Shown here in pieces: positions 18,274 to 26,731 of a stretch of 56,082 bases of DNA. A model generated the notes under the pieces. The model saw only the letters and a program-made list of their open reading frames with translations, searched no databases and had not been told where the DNA came from. A program made the position numbers and the translations under genes. This stretch comes from Rhodobacterales bacterium (GTDB lineage: Bacteria > Pseudomonadota > Alphaproteobacteria > Rhodobacterales > Rhodobacteraceae): positions 12,779 through 68,860 of the forward strand of contig JAFLCY010000005.1 in assembly GCA_017303485.1 (NCBI GenBank), read 5' to 3'. Numbering within the stretch: the stretch's first letter is position 1; every line of letters starts with the position of its first letter.

Positions 18274-19989
18274 TCAGCGGGATATTCCGGGCGCAAATCC
18301 GAGAAAGTCAAAGTCACAGCCTTCCGTCGCAGACGTGACATGCTGATGATAAAGCCTTGTGTAGCCTCGAGCGGGCACGTTACTAGAAACCGTCGCCTCG
18401 GCGGCGCGTTGGGCCAATGTCGCGGCGTCGACCAGAAGGTCGATCCGCTTTTCCGATGCCGAGAGCCGTATCCGGTCTCCGTTCCGCACCAGAGAAAGCG
18501 CGCCGCCCACCGCCGCCTCGGGCGAGACATGCAGGACGATGGTGCCAAAGGCCGTGCCGGACATGCGGGCATCCGAGATGCGGACCATGTCCTTGACGCC
18601 GGCTTGCGCCAGTTTCTTCGGGATCGGCAGATAGCCCGCCTCGGGCATGCCGCTGGGGCTTTTCGGACCAGCGTTCTGAAGCACAAGGATGTCATCGGCG
18701 GCCACGTCCAGCCCGGCATCGTCGATGCGGGCGGCAAGGTCTTCCAGCGAGGTGAATACCACCGCCCGGCCTTCGTGTTCCAGCAGCGCCTCGGTCGCCG
18801 CCGCGCGTTTCAGGATCGCACCTTCCGGCGCAAGGTTGCCGCGAAGGGCGATCAGGCCGCCGACGGGAGAAATCGGATCGTCGGCGCCACGGATCACCGC
18901 GCGGTCGATGGGGTCGGCCAGGGGCCGCGCAAGCCGCTCGGCCAGGGTCTCGCCGGTGATGCTGCGGGTGCCGGTTTCCAACTGCGGTGCGATTTCCCGC
19001 AGCACCCCTTCCAGCCCTCCGGCATAGTGGAAATCCTCCATGTAACCCGCGCCGACGGGTTTGAGATCAACCAGAACCGGGGTCTCGTCCGACCGGCGGT
19101 TGAAGGCGTCGAGATCCAGCTTCATCCCTATGCGGCCCGCGACAGCGGCCATGTGGATCACCGCATTGGTCGAACCCGACACCGCCAGCAGCACGCGCTC
19201 GGCATTGCGGATCGTCGCGGGCGTGATGACCTCGGTCGGCTTCGGACCTCCGGTCAGGGCCAATCGTGCGGCCAGCGCGCCCGTTTCCTCGCAGTTGCGC
19301 AGCCGGTCGGCATGGACGGCCGGAATAGCGGCGCTGCCCGGCAGCATCATGCCCAGGGTTTCCGCCATCAGCGCCATGGTCGAGGCGGTGCCCATCACCG
19401 CGCAAGTTCCTGAGGTCACGGCCAGCCGGCCCTCGACCTGGTCAATTTCGTCGGCGGTGACCTTGCCCGCGCGGAAGCTGCCCCAGAACCGTCGGCAGTC
19501 CGTGCAGGCGCCCAGCCGCTCGCCCCTGTGCCGGCCGGTCATCATCGGGCCGGCCACCACCATCGCCGCGGGCTTGTCGGCAGAAAGCGCGCCCATCAGC
19601 ATTGCAGGCACGGTCTTGTCGCAACCGCCCATGAGGACGACCGCATCCATCGGCTGGGCACGGATCATCTCTTCGACGGCCATTGCCATAAGGTTGCGGT
19701 AGACCAGAGAGGTGGGGGACAGGAACACCTCGCCCAGCGAAATCACCGGGAATGTCACCGGCAAGGCACCGGCGGCCAGAACCCCGCGCTTCACAGCCTC
19801 GATCATCTCGGGGAAATGCCGGTGGCAGTTGTTGAACCCGGATTCGCTGGTGCAGATGCCGACGATCGGCTTGTCCAGCGCCGAGCCGGTATAGCCCATG
19901 GACTTGGCGAAGGACCGGCGCAGGTAGCGGGCAAAGTCTCGGTCGCCGTAGTTGGTCAGCCCGTTCTCGATGCCTTTGGGTTTCGTCAT
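18274..19989 (-). CDS. IlvD/Edd-family dehydratase (sugar-acid or polyol acid dehydratase)
   Basis: 571 residues, full length for the family. Cluster-ligand cysteines appear in GFNNCHRHFPE, VLMGGCDKTVPAMLMG and TSGTCAVMGTASTM. The C-terminal ISDARMSGTAFGTIVLHVSPE carries the conserved catalytic serine region. Members dehydrate dihydroxy acids or aldonates (dihydroxyacid, phosphogluconate, arabinonate, xylonate) using an Fe-S cluster and Mg2+. It is the last gene of the IclR operon, after the ALDH, so an aldonate or cyclitol-derived acid is more likely than branched-chain amino acid synthesis. The exact substrate is unknown. Confidence 0.9.
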   Translation of the reverse strand: MTKPKGIENGLTNYGDRDFARYLRRSFAKSMGYTGSALDKPIVGICTSESGFNNCHRHFPEMIEAVKRGVLAAGALPVTFPVISLGEVFLSPTSLVYRNLMAMAVEEMIRAQPMDAVVLMGGCDKTVPAMLMGALSADKPAAMVVAGPMMTGRHRGERLGACTDCRRFWGSFRAGKVTADEIDQVEGRLAVTSGTCAVMGTASTMALMAETLGMMLPGSAAIPAVHADRLRNCEETGALAARLALTGGPKPTEVITPATIRNAERVLLAVSGSTNAVIHMAAVAGRIGMKLDLDAFNRRSDETPVLVDLKPVGAGYMEDFHYAGGLEGVLREIAPQLETGTRSITGETLAERLARPLADPIDRAVIRGADDPISPVGGLIALRGNLAPEGAILKRAAATEALLEHEGRAVVFTSLEDLAARIDDAGLDVAADDILVLQNAGPKSPSGMPEAGYLPIPKKLAQAGVKDMVRISDARMSGTAFGTIVLHVSPEAAVGGALSLVRNGDRIRLSASEKRIDLLVDAATLAQRAAEATVSSNVPARGYTRLYHQHVTSATEGCDFDFLGFAPGISR

Positions 19990-20002
19990 GATACGGGGCC
20001 TT

Positions 20003-21448
20003 TCAAGCGAGGGTCAGTCGATGGCGGGTGTATTTCGGCGTCATGTAGTCCAGGATTCCCTGACTGCCCCCTTCGCGCCCGAAGCCGGATTGCTTGGTGC
20101 CGCCGAAGGGCGCCTCGGCGGTGGCAAGCAGCGTCTCGTTGATGCCGACCATCCCGGCCTCAAGCGCCTCGGCGGTGCGGGCGGCCAGGGCTGCGTTCTC
20201 GGTGAAGACATATGCGGCAAGGCCGAACTCTGTGTCATTGGCGCGGGCGATCACCTGGTCGAAATCGTCCCAGGCGGCGATGGGCGCAACCGGGGCGAAA
20301 GGTTCTTCGTGCATGATGCGGGCCGCGTCGGGCACATCGCCAAGGACCGTGGGCTCCAGAAAATGCCCGCGGTTCAAGTGTGCCGGACGGGTGCCGCCCG
20401 CCAAGAGCCGAGCTCCCTGGTCCACGGCGTCGGCGATCAGGTCCAGCGCGGCATCGACCGCGCGCGCGCGGATCATCGGGCCCATGGTCGTGATCGGGTC
20501 CAGCCCGTCCCCGGTGCGGATTTCCCGGGCAACTTCGGCAAAGGCCGTCTCGAAGGCCGGTAGGACCGCGCGGTGGACATAGAAGCGCGAGGGCGAAATG
20601 CAGACCTGCCCGGAGTTGCGAAACTTGGTTGCAGCGAGCTTGCGTGCTGCGGCCACGGGGTCGGTATCGGCATGAACAATGACCGGGGCGTGGCCACCCA
20701 GTTCCATCGTCACCTTCTTCACGTCCTCGGCCGCGATCCGCAGCACCTGCTTTCCGACCGATACCGACCCAGTCAGCGAAACCTTGCGGATCACCGGCGA
20801 TCGGATCAGTCTTTCCACCATCGGCACGGCTGGCCCCGTCAGGACCGACAGCACGCCTTCTGGCAGGCCCGCCGCGATCAGCGCGTCGGCAAGGGCGAAA
20901 CTGCTGCCGGGGGCCTCGCTCGCGGGGCGGGCCACGACACTGCACCCTGCAGCAAGCGCGGCGGCGATCTTGCGGGCGGGCAGCAGCATGGGGAAGTTCC
21001 AGGCCGTAAGGGCAAGACAGGGACCGACGGGCTGGTAGGTGACCGACAGCCGTTCGTGCGGGTTCCGGCCCGGGATCGCCTGGCCATAGACGCGCTTGGC
21101 CTCTTCGCCCTGCCATTCGAACTGGTCGGCGGAGGCCATGACCTCGGCCCGCGCTTCGGAAATAGGCTTGCCGGTTTCGGTCGCCATCACGCGGGCCAGG
21201 GCATCGGCATCGGCCCGCAGGTAGTCGGCAGACCGGCGAAGGACGGCGGCGCGGTCCCATGCCGGAGTCGTAGCCCACCCGCTGAAGCTGCTCTCTGCGG
21301 CGGCCAGTGCCTCATCCTGATCGGCAGGGGTCGCCACGGGGATCGTGCCGATGATCGCCCCTGTCACGGGACTGCGGACCGGACTGGTAGCCCCATCGGC
21401 GGCGGGTCGCCACTTGCCGGCCAGGAAAAGCCCGTGCGAGGAATACAT
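20003..21448 (-). CDS. Aldehyde dehydrogenase (succinate/2-oxoglutarate-semialdehyde type)
   Basis: About 481 residues. The active-site blocks are LTAWNFPMLLPARKIAAAL near 135, MELGGHAPVIVHADTDP near 245 and the nucleophile cysteine in NSGQVCISPSRFYVH near 280. The C-terminal PFGGTKQSGFGREGG is the signature of SSADH/KGSADH-like enzymes. ATG 21448 begins MYSSHGLFLAGKW; upstream residues are not conserved. It lies 11 bases after the TPP enzyme and 13 before the dehydratase. Together with an IlvD/Edd dehydratase this resembles the last step of an oxidative sugar route ending in 2-oxoglutarate, which is inferred from context. Confidence 0.9.
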   Translation of the reverse strand: MYSSHGLFLAGKWRPAADGATSPVRSPVTGAIIGTIPVATPADQDEALAAAESSFSGWATTPAWDRAAVLRRSADYLRADADALARVMATETGKPISEARAEVMASADQFEWQGEEAKRVYGQAIPGRNPHERLSVTYQPVGPCLALTAWNFPMLLPARKIAAALAAGCSVVARPASEAPGSSFALADALIAAGLPEGVLSVLTGPAVPMVERLIRSPVIRKVSLTGSVSVGKQVLRIAAEDVKKVTMELGGHAPVIVHADTDPVAAARKLAATKFRNSGQVCISPSRFYVHRAVLPAFETAFAEVAREIRTGDGLDPITTMGPMIRARAVDAALDLIADAVDQGARLLAGGTRPAHLNRGHFLEPTVLGDVPDAARIMHEEPFAPVAPIAAWDDFDQVIARANDTEFGLAAYVFTENAALAARTAEALEAGMVGINETLLATAEAPFGGTKQSGFGREGGSQGILDYMTPKYTRHRLTLA

Positions 21449-21459
21449 TGAAAGCTCCG

Positions 21460-23364
21460 TCAGATCAGGGTTTCGGCGTAGCGTGCCTGAACGTCCGCAC
21501 ACCAGTTGCCGACATTCCATTGCCCGTAGGATCCCATGCCACCGGCAGGGTCGGGGCCGAAGTACACCGGGACATGCACCAGGCTGAGGCCGGGATGCGC
21601 CTGCGCCCGCGTGAGCGCCTCGGTCAGTTCGGAAGGCGAGGTGCCGCCGTCAAAGGTCGCGACGCCCTTCACCGCGCGGGCGAGCGAAAGGTAGTCGACC
21701 TCGACCCCGTCATGCGTCCGCCAGTTCACGCCAAACTGCGCCTCTTGCAGGCTGGAAATCGCGGCCATGCGGCGGTTGTCGAACAACAGGATCGTGCCGT
21801 GAACCCCATGCGCCACCGCATCGATCAGGACCTGCGGATTCATCATGAAAGAGCCATCGCCGGTAAAGGCCACTCCATAGTTTCCATTGGCGGCCAACCC
21901 CTGCGACAGCAGGGCAGAGACAGCAAAACCCATGTAGGAGGCGCCGCTTTCCGTGAAGGTCTGGAAGGGGGAATCGTCCTGCACCAGCTGGAACCCGTTG
22001 GCTTGCACATCGCCCGCGTCGAAGAACTTCAGGACGCCCGCCTGCCGACACCACGCATCCGCGGCGGCGATGGCCTGCGGCTGGGTCATCACCGGGCGCT
22101 GCCAGAACGGGTCGACCAGCGCTGGACCAGCCGCCCGGGAGGCGCGGAAGGCCAGCCATTCGGCCTTCTTCACCGCTGCCGCGGCCAGCCAGTCGTCCTT
22201 GGCTTCAGGCCGTTGCATGCCCTCCAGCAGAGCGGCGAGCCGGTCCGCCACCACTTTCGCGTCGCCCGGCAGTGCCGTCGTTGCATTGTAGTGCTGCACG
22301 TCCACCGGATCGGCGTTGAGATTGATGACCCGGCGCACTCTGGGCCAGCCGATGCCCGAGCAATCCGCCTGGCAGACCGCGCGGCTGCCGATGACCACCA
22401 GAAGTTCGGCCTCCTCCATCGCCCAGTTGCCGCTGATCGACCCTTTGGAGCCGCCCACATGCAGGTTCTGCGGATGCGCGTCCGGCAGCACGCCGACGGA
22501 CCCCGGCGACAGGACAACCGCCGCCCCCGCCGCCTCGGCCAGCCGTCGCACGGCTGAGGCGGCCTTGCGCGCACCGCCCCCGACCTTGATCGCCACCCGC
22601 TCTGTTCCGGCAATGGTCCGCGCCGCTATGGCCAGCGCGCGGTCGTCGGCGGGCGCCAATGTCGGGAAGGCCGGGCGCAGCGGCAGCGCATCCAGCCGCA
22701 AGGTGACGGGCGCTTCCTGCGTATTGATGGGCAGGTTCAGATAAAAGGGCCCGGGCCGCCAGGGATGGAAAACGGAGGACGCACCCTTCCGCAATCCGTC
22801 GCGCAGGCCGCCCGGGCTATGCAGCGTGTAGGAGGCTCCCATCAGGGAGGAAATCTGGGAAAAGACCCCCTGTGCCGGCTTTGGCACCTGCTGCATGTTG
22901 TAGCCTTCGCCGTGCGTCGTTTCGTCGCCGTACAGATGATAGACACCGACTCCGTTCGAACTTGCCACCAGCGACGCCGACAGGGCCTGCAAGGCACCCG
23001 GCCCGATCGACGTGACGACCGCCGGCACTTCGCCATAAACCCAGGACAGCGCGGTGGCGGCATGGGCCATTTCCACCTCGTTGCGGAATTGCCAGCAGTG
23101 CACCAGTCCTGCTGCCTCGTAGAACCGCAGCACTTCGGCCAGCGAGGTCGAGCCATGCCCGAAGATCGCGAGATATTTGGTGACGCCTTGGCGCATCAGG
23201 CCAAGGACCAGAGCTTCGGCCAAAGGCAGGGTCACCAGCGGACCAGAGCCGTCGGCCTTCAGAAAGGCCTCCAGCCCGCCCGCCTGCGCGAGAAAGCGGG
23301 CGCGGTCGCCGGTCGTGGCAAGGTCGGACAAACGGTTTGGCATTGCCTGCATGTTCCGGCCCAT
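21460..23364 (-). CDS. IolD-like thiamine-pyrophosphate enzyme
   Basis: About 634 residues with the three-domain acetolactate-synthase fold. The N-terminal PYR domain has the catalytic glutamate region FRNEVEMAHAATALSW and VVTSIGPGALQALSASLVA. The central domain follows, and the C-terminal PP domain carries the TPP motif GDGSFMMNPQV with a DN about 26 residues later. Length and the long PYR domain recall IolD (trihydroxycyclohexanedione hydrolase of inositol catabolism) more than AHAS. It may cleave a cyclic or linear diketone made by the adjacent Gfo/Idh enzyme. ATG 23364 follows the previous stop by two bases; ATGs at 23352 and 23343 are alternatives. Confidence 0.82.
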   Translation of the reverse strand: MGRNMQAMPNRLSDLATTGDRARFLAQAGGLEAFLKADGSGPLVTLPLAEALVLGLMRQGVTKYLAIFGHGSTSLAEVLRFYEAAGLVHCWQFRNEVEMAHAATALSWVYGEVPAVVTSIGPGALQALSASLVASSNGVGVYHLYGDETTHGEGYNMQQVPKPAQGVFSQISSLMGASYTLHSPGGLRDGLRKGASSVFHPWRPGPFYLNLPINTQEAPVTLRLDALPLRPAFPTLAPADDRALAIAARTIAGTERVAIKVGGGARKAASAVRRLAEAAGAAVVLSPGSVGVLPDAHPQNLHVGGSKGSISGNWAMEEAELLVVIGSRAVCQADCSGIGWPRVRRVINLNADPVDVQHYNATTALPGDAKVVADRLAALLEGMQRPEAKDDWLAAAAVKKAEWLAFRASRAAGPALVDPFWQRPVMTQPQAIAAADAWCRQAGVLKFFDAGDVQANGFQLVQDDSPFQTFTESGASYMGFAVSALLSQGLAANGNYGVAFTGDGSFMMNPQVLIDAVAHGVHGTILLFDNRRMAAISSLQEAQFGVNWRTHDGVEVDYLSLARAVKGVATFDGGTSPSELTEALTRAQAHPGLSLVHVPVYFGPDPAGGMGSYGQWNVGNWCADVQARYAETLI

Positions 23365-23366
23365 GG

Positions 23367-24437
23367 TCAGCCGTCCAGCCGGATCGTCCGGCCCTCGCGG
23401 GCCGATTGTTCGGCAGCCAGTGCAAAGCGCAGGACCTGCCGCCCCTCGGCTGCGGTCAGCACCGGAGGGGCGCCGGTCTGCAGCGCCTGGATGTAGTGGC
23501 GGGTCGACTGGATGAAACTGTGTTCCCACCCGGTCGGTACGTCATAGGTGGTCAGCGATCCGTCGCGATATAGCGTGACCGGCGGCGTCGCCCCCAGCCG
23601 CCCATGCCCGCCGTTGACAAAGATCACACCGGCCGTCCCGGTGATCTCTACCCTGTCGTCCTGCGCATAGTGCCGGGTCACCAGTTCCATCTCGGGCGAG
23701 TAGACGATTTCCAGATTGCCGATACGGTTGCCGGGAAAGCGGAACGACACCATCGACTGCGCGTCGAAGCGGATACCGCCCGGCCCCTCGCAATCTCCGA
23801 TGAAGGCATGGACCTCTTCGGGATTGCCCATGAAATGCCAGGCCAGCGCGAACTTGTGGTGGCCGTCGTCAAAGACCAGCGGGCCGCCGCCGGCATGGCC
23901 CTTTTCCTGCCGCCACGCACTGGCGGCTGCCGGTACGTCCCAGGCTGTGGCACTGCGCGCGGGGTTCGACTTGATGCGGATCGACAGCGGCGTACCGATT
24001 GCGCCCGCGTCGATCAACTCGCGCGCTTTCATCACCGGCGGATAGAAGATGAAGTTCTCAAAGATCTTCACGGGCCGGTCATGCGCTTCGGCCGCCGCGA
24101 CCAGTTGATCTGCCTCCTCCAAGTTCAGGCACATCGGCTTTTGCAGCGAGATAATCTTGCCCGCCGCCATGGCCTTAAGCGCTATGGGCAAATGCAGGTG
24201 ATGCGGCAGCAGGATCTCGACAAGGTCAACGTCACGGAGTGCGAGGAACGCGTCGATGTCGTCGTGTATCGCCACATCGGGGATGCCCCATGCGGCGGCT
24301 TTCGCCGTGGCCTGGGCGACATCGCGGTCGCACAGCGCGACGATTCGTGCTCCCGGGTTCTGCAGATACTCGATGGCGTGCAGGTCCGAAATCCGGCCCG
24401 TGCCAATCAGTCCGACACGCAGCGGCGTGGTAGTCAT
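23367..24437 (-). CDS. Gfo/Idh/MocA-family NAD(P)-dependent oxidoreductase
   Basis: 356 residues. The N-terminal Rossmann fold has VGLIGTGRISDLHA near residue 8 and a catalytic lysine motif of QKPM form (SLQKPMCLNLEEAD) in place of the usual EKP. A C-terminal substrate-binding domain has FDDGHHKFALAWHFMG. Family members oxidise inositols, sugars or aminocyclitols at one hydroxyl. The ATG overlaps the IclR TGA (ATGA), so this is the first enzyme of the IclR operon, and the IolD-like gene comes next. An inositol-like or sugar substrate is likely but unproven. Confidence 0.9.
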   Translation of the reverse strand: MTTTPLRVGLIGTGRISDLHAIEYLQNPGARIVALCDRDVAQATAKAAAWGIPDVAIHDDIDAFLALRDVDLVEILLPHHLHLPIALKAMAAGKIISLQKPMCLNLEEADQLVAAAEAHDRPVKIFENFIFYPPVMKARELIDAGAIGTPLSIRIKSNPARSATAWDVPAAASAWRQEKGHAGGGPLVFDDGHHKFALAWHFMGNPEEVHAFIGDCEGPGGIRFDAQSMVSFRFPGNRIGNLEIVYSPEMELVTRHYAQDDRVEITGTAGVIFVNGGHGRLGATPPVTLYRDGSLTTYDVPTGWEHSFIQSTRHYIQALQTGAPPVLTAAEGRQVLRFALAAEQSAREGRTIRLDG

Positions 24438-25237
24438 CCTGTATGTTCCTTCTGCAGTCCGCCTTGACCCGCGGCGGACACGATGCTGCCAAGCTCGCGC
24501 AGGCGGGCGTCGGTGACCCGGACCGAAGGGCCCGAGACGCCGATCGCGGCGATCATCACGCCGTCGGCATCATAGATCGGTCGGGCAACGCAACGGACGC
24601 CGTGCGCGAATTCCTCGTCGTCGATGGCATATCCCCTGGTCTGGGTGCGACCGAGCTCATCCAACAGCGCGCGACGGGTCGTCAGGGAGCGCGGCGTGTA
24701 GGCGGGCTGGTCGTCGGGCATCTGCGCGGCGCCAAAGGTCAGGAACGCCTTTCCCAGCGCCGTGCAATGCAGCGGCGCCAGCGCGCCGATCGGATGGTCC
24801 ACCTTCAGCGGCAAGGGGGAATCGACCTTGTCGATGTACCAGACACGCGGCCCGACCAGCACCGCCAGATGGGCGCATTCGCCGGTCTCGGCCACCAGCG
24901 CCTCGAGCGTGCCGCGCCAGGCCTCCTTGACCGCGACGATTTCCTCAAGCGTGTGTTCGATTCGTCTGCGCCCCGCCAGCTTGTCGCTTGGACGGTAGCG
25001 GCGGCTGTCGTCCTGGACGGCATATCCCATCGCCACCAGCGTCTTCAGCAGATGCGCCGCGTTCGATTTGTCGACGCCGAGCGATTCGGCCACATCGGTC
25101 AGCCGAACAGGGCCGGGCTGGGCCGACATGTAGGACAGCGCTTCTAGACCACGAGACAGGGATTGCAGCAGACGCATGGGACGGGCTCCGACCAGGGTGG
25201 ATTGAATTTGCGCTATGCTAAACTGATAGTTTGACAT
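24434..25237 (-). CDS. IclR-family transcriptional regulator
   Basis: 267 residues: winged HTH near residues 25-85 (LTDVAESLGVDKSNAAHLLKTL) and an IclR effector domain (GECAHLAVLVGPRVWYIDKVD, LHCTALGKAFLTF, GYAIDDEEFAHGVRCVA). ATG 25237 has GGAGGAAG about eight bases upstream, and the next ATG at 25177 lacks one. The start codon lies inside a 37-bp palindrome, so the protein could block its own operon and the divergent importer. Its TGA overlaps the start of the Gfo/Idh gene. Confidence 0.92.
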   Translation of the reverse strand: MSNYQFSIAQIQSTLVGARPMRLLQSLSRGLEALSYMSAQPGPVRLTDVAESLGVDKSNAAHLLKTLVAMGYAVQDDSRRYRPSDKLAGRRRIEHTLEEIVAVKEAWRGTLEALVAETGECAHLAVLVGPRVWYIDKVDSPLPLKVDHPIGALAPLHCTALGKAFLTFGAAQMPDDQPAYTPRSLTTRRALLDELGRTQTRGYAIDDEEFAHGVRCVARPIYDADGVMIAAIGVSGPSVRVTDARLRELGSIVSAAGQGGLQKEHTG

Positions 25238-25244
25238 AGCGCAA
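25208..25244. promoter_or_regulatory. 37-bp palindrome over the IclR start codon (operator candidate)
   Basis: Arms TTGCGCTATGCTAAACT (25208-25224) and AGTTTGACATAGCGCAA (25228-25244) are inverted repeats with two mismatches and a GAT spacer. The right arm contains the complement of the IclR ATG (25235-25237). The length and symmetry suit an IclR dimer or tetramer site. A transcript-level hairpin masking the start is also possible. Confidence 0.65.
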
Positions 25245-25292
25245 CTTCCTCCTGCTACCCGGTCCTGTTATCGTCATTTTCCGCATTCTGGC

Positions 25293-25323
25293 GCGCTATG
25301 CAACACTTTTTGTTGACATGGCG
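25293..25323. promoter_or_regulatory. Degenerate second copy of the IclR palindrome with a -35-like TTGACA
   Basis: GCGCTATGCAACA and TGTTGACATGGCG form an imperfect dyad that shares GCGCTATG and TTGACAT with the palindrome at 25208-25244. The embedded TTGACA (25313-25318) is a good -35 for the importer on the plus strand; the matching -10 is weak. A repressor bound here would block the importer promoter. Confidence 0.5.
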
Positions 25324-25394
25324 GCAATTCTTGGCGATCAACAAGGAGACGGCGGACTAAAGTGCCGCATATTGAAACTTCTTGGGAGGAAGAG

Positions 25395-26672
25395 ATGACG
25401 CAGATCAGTCGGCGCGGCATGTTGCTGGGGACCTTCGCGCTTCCGGTGCTGGGCATGGGCATGGGCGGCATGGCCTGGGCGCAGTCGGGCGAGGTCACGA
25501 TCAGCCACTATTTCACTGGCGAGCTGGGCCTGAAGGCTTTCAACGAACAGATGCAGAAGTTCACCGAAGCCACCGGCATCGTCATGAAGGAAAGCCCGGT
25601 CGGGCACGAGGACTTCAAGACCGACATCCTGGTCCGGGCCGCGGGCAACAGCCTGCCCGACGTGTTCAGCTACTGGGCGGGCGCGCGGGTGCAGTTCATC
25701 GTCGACTCGAATGCGCTGCATCCGATCGACGAGATGTGGGCGGCGAACGGGCTGGACGGCGTGATCGCCAAGCCCGTTGCCGACAGCGCCACGCTCTATG
25801 GCGGCAAGCGCTATCTGGTGCCGATGAACTATCACTACGCCGGCATGTTCTACAACGTGAAGGTCCTGGCCGAGGCCGGCATGTCCGCCCCGCCCGCGAC
25901 CTGGGACGAATTCCTCGCCCTGTGCGAGACGCTGAAAGGCAAGGGCATCGCCCCGCTTGCGCTGGGGTCCAAGAACCGCTGGCCGGCGCAGTTCTGGTTC
26001 GACTACCTGCTTCTCCGCACCGCCGGGCCTGACTATCGCGCACGGCTGATGTCGGGCGAGGCCAAGTACTCCGACCCCGAGGTCGCTGCGGCGCTGGCGA
26101 TGTGGAAGGACCTGTTCGACAAGGGCTATTTCACCGAGAACGCCAATGCCGACGACTGGACCGATGCCTCTGACAAGGTCGCGCGCGGCGATGCGGCGAT
26201 GACCCTGATGGGCACCTGGATCACCGGCTACTGGAACGGCAACGGTCTGGTGCCAGGCGAGGACTACGATTTCTTCGAGTTCCCGGCAGTCACCGACGGC
26301 GTGCCCAAGGCGGCGGTAGGGCCGGTCGACGGGCTCGTGATTTCGGCCAATACCGCGAATGCGGCAGGGGCCGAGAAGTTCCTGGCCTTCATGGTGTCGG
26401 ATACCGGGGTCCAGGCTGCCTGGGCGAATGCGCAGGGTGCGCTTTCGGCAAACGTGAACGTGGACCCGGCGAACTACAACGTGGTCATGCAGAAGGCCGC
26501 CGCGACCGTGGCCGCCGCCGAGGCCTTCGCCTTCAACTACGACCTCGCGACGCCGCCTCCGGTGGCCGAAGTGGGCCTGTCGATGTTCACGCGCTTCATC
26601 GACGACCCTTCGCAAGCCGATGCCATTCTGGCACAGGTGGCAACGGACGCCGAGACCGCCTTCAAGCAATGA
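25395..26672 (+). CDS. MalE-type ABC importer substrate-binding protein
   Basis: About 425 residues, SBP_bac_1 family (carbohydrate uptake, CUT1). The N-terminus from ATG 25395 is ISRRGMLLGTFALPVLG, a Tat-like or Sec signal, with cleavage probable after AWAQS. The mature start is VTISHYFTGELGLKAFNEQM, and YLVPMNYHYAGMFYNVKVL and ALGSKNRWPAQFWFDYLLLR are typical of this family. Strong GGGAGGAAGAG precedes the chosen ATG; an in-frame ATG at 25362 has none. First gene of the importer operon divergent from the IclR regulator. Confidence 0.92.
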   Translation: MTQISRRGMLLGTFALPVLGMGMGGMAWAQSGEVTISHYFTGELGLKAFNEQMQKFTEATGIVMKESPVGHEDFKTDILVRAAGNSLPDVFSYWAGARVQFIVDSNALHPIDEMWAANGLDGVIAKPVADSATLYGGKRYLVPMNYHYAGMFYNVKVLAEAGMSAPPATWDEFLALCETLKGKGIAPLALGSKNRWPAQFWFDYLLLRTAGPDYRARLMSGEAKYSDPEVAAALAMWKDLFDKGYFTENANADDWTDASDKVARGDAAMTLMGTWITGYWNGNGLVPGEDYDFFEFPAVTDGVPKAAVGPVDGLVISANTANAAGAEKFLAFMVSDTGVQAAWANAQGALSANVNVDPANYNVVMQKAAATVAAAEAFAFNYDLATPPPVAEVGLSMFTRFIDDPSQADAILAQVATDAETAFKQ

Positions 26673-26731
26673 TCATGGCGTCCGGGCCGCTCTGACCGGG
26701 GCGGCCCGGACTGCACGCAGGACAGGGACAG

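Noticed and set aside
18274-19989. Assignment of the dehydratase as biosynthetic IlvD
   Set aside because: Its operon is catabolic and IclR-controlled, with no branched-chain biosynthesis neighbours; a sugar-acid dehydratase role fits better.
21460-23364. Assignment of the TPP enzyme as acetolactate synthase large subunit
   Set aside because: The size and N-terminal domain differ from AHAS, no IlvH small subunit is adjacent, and a Gfo/Idh enzyme is translationally next to it, favouring an IolD-like role.
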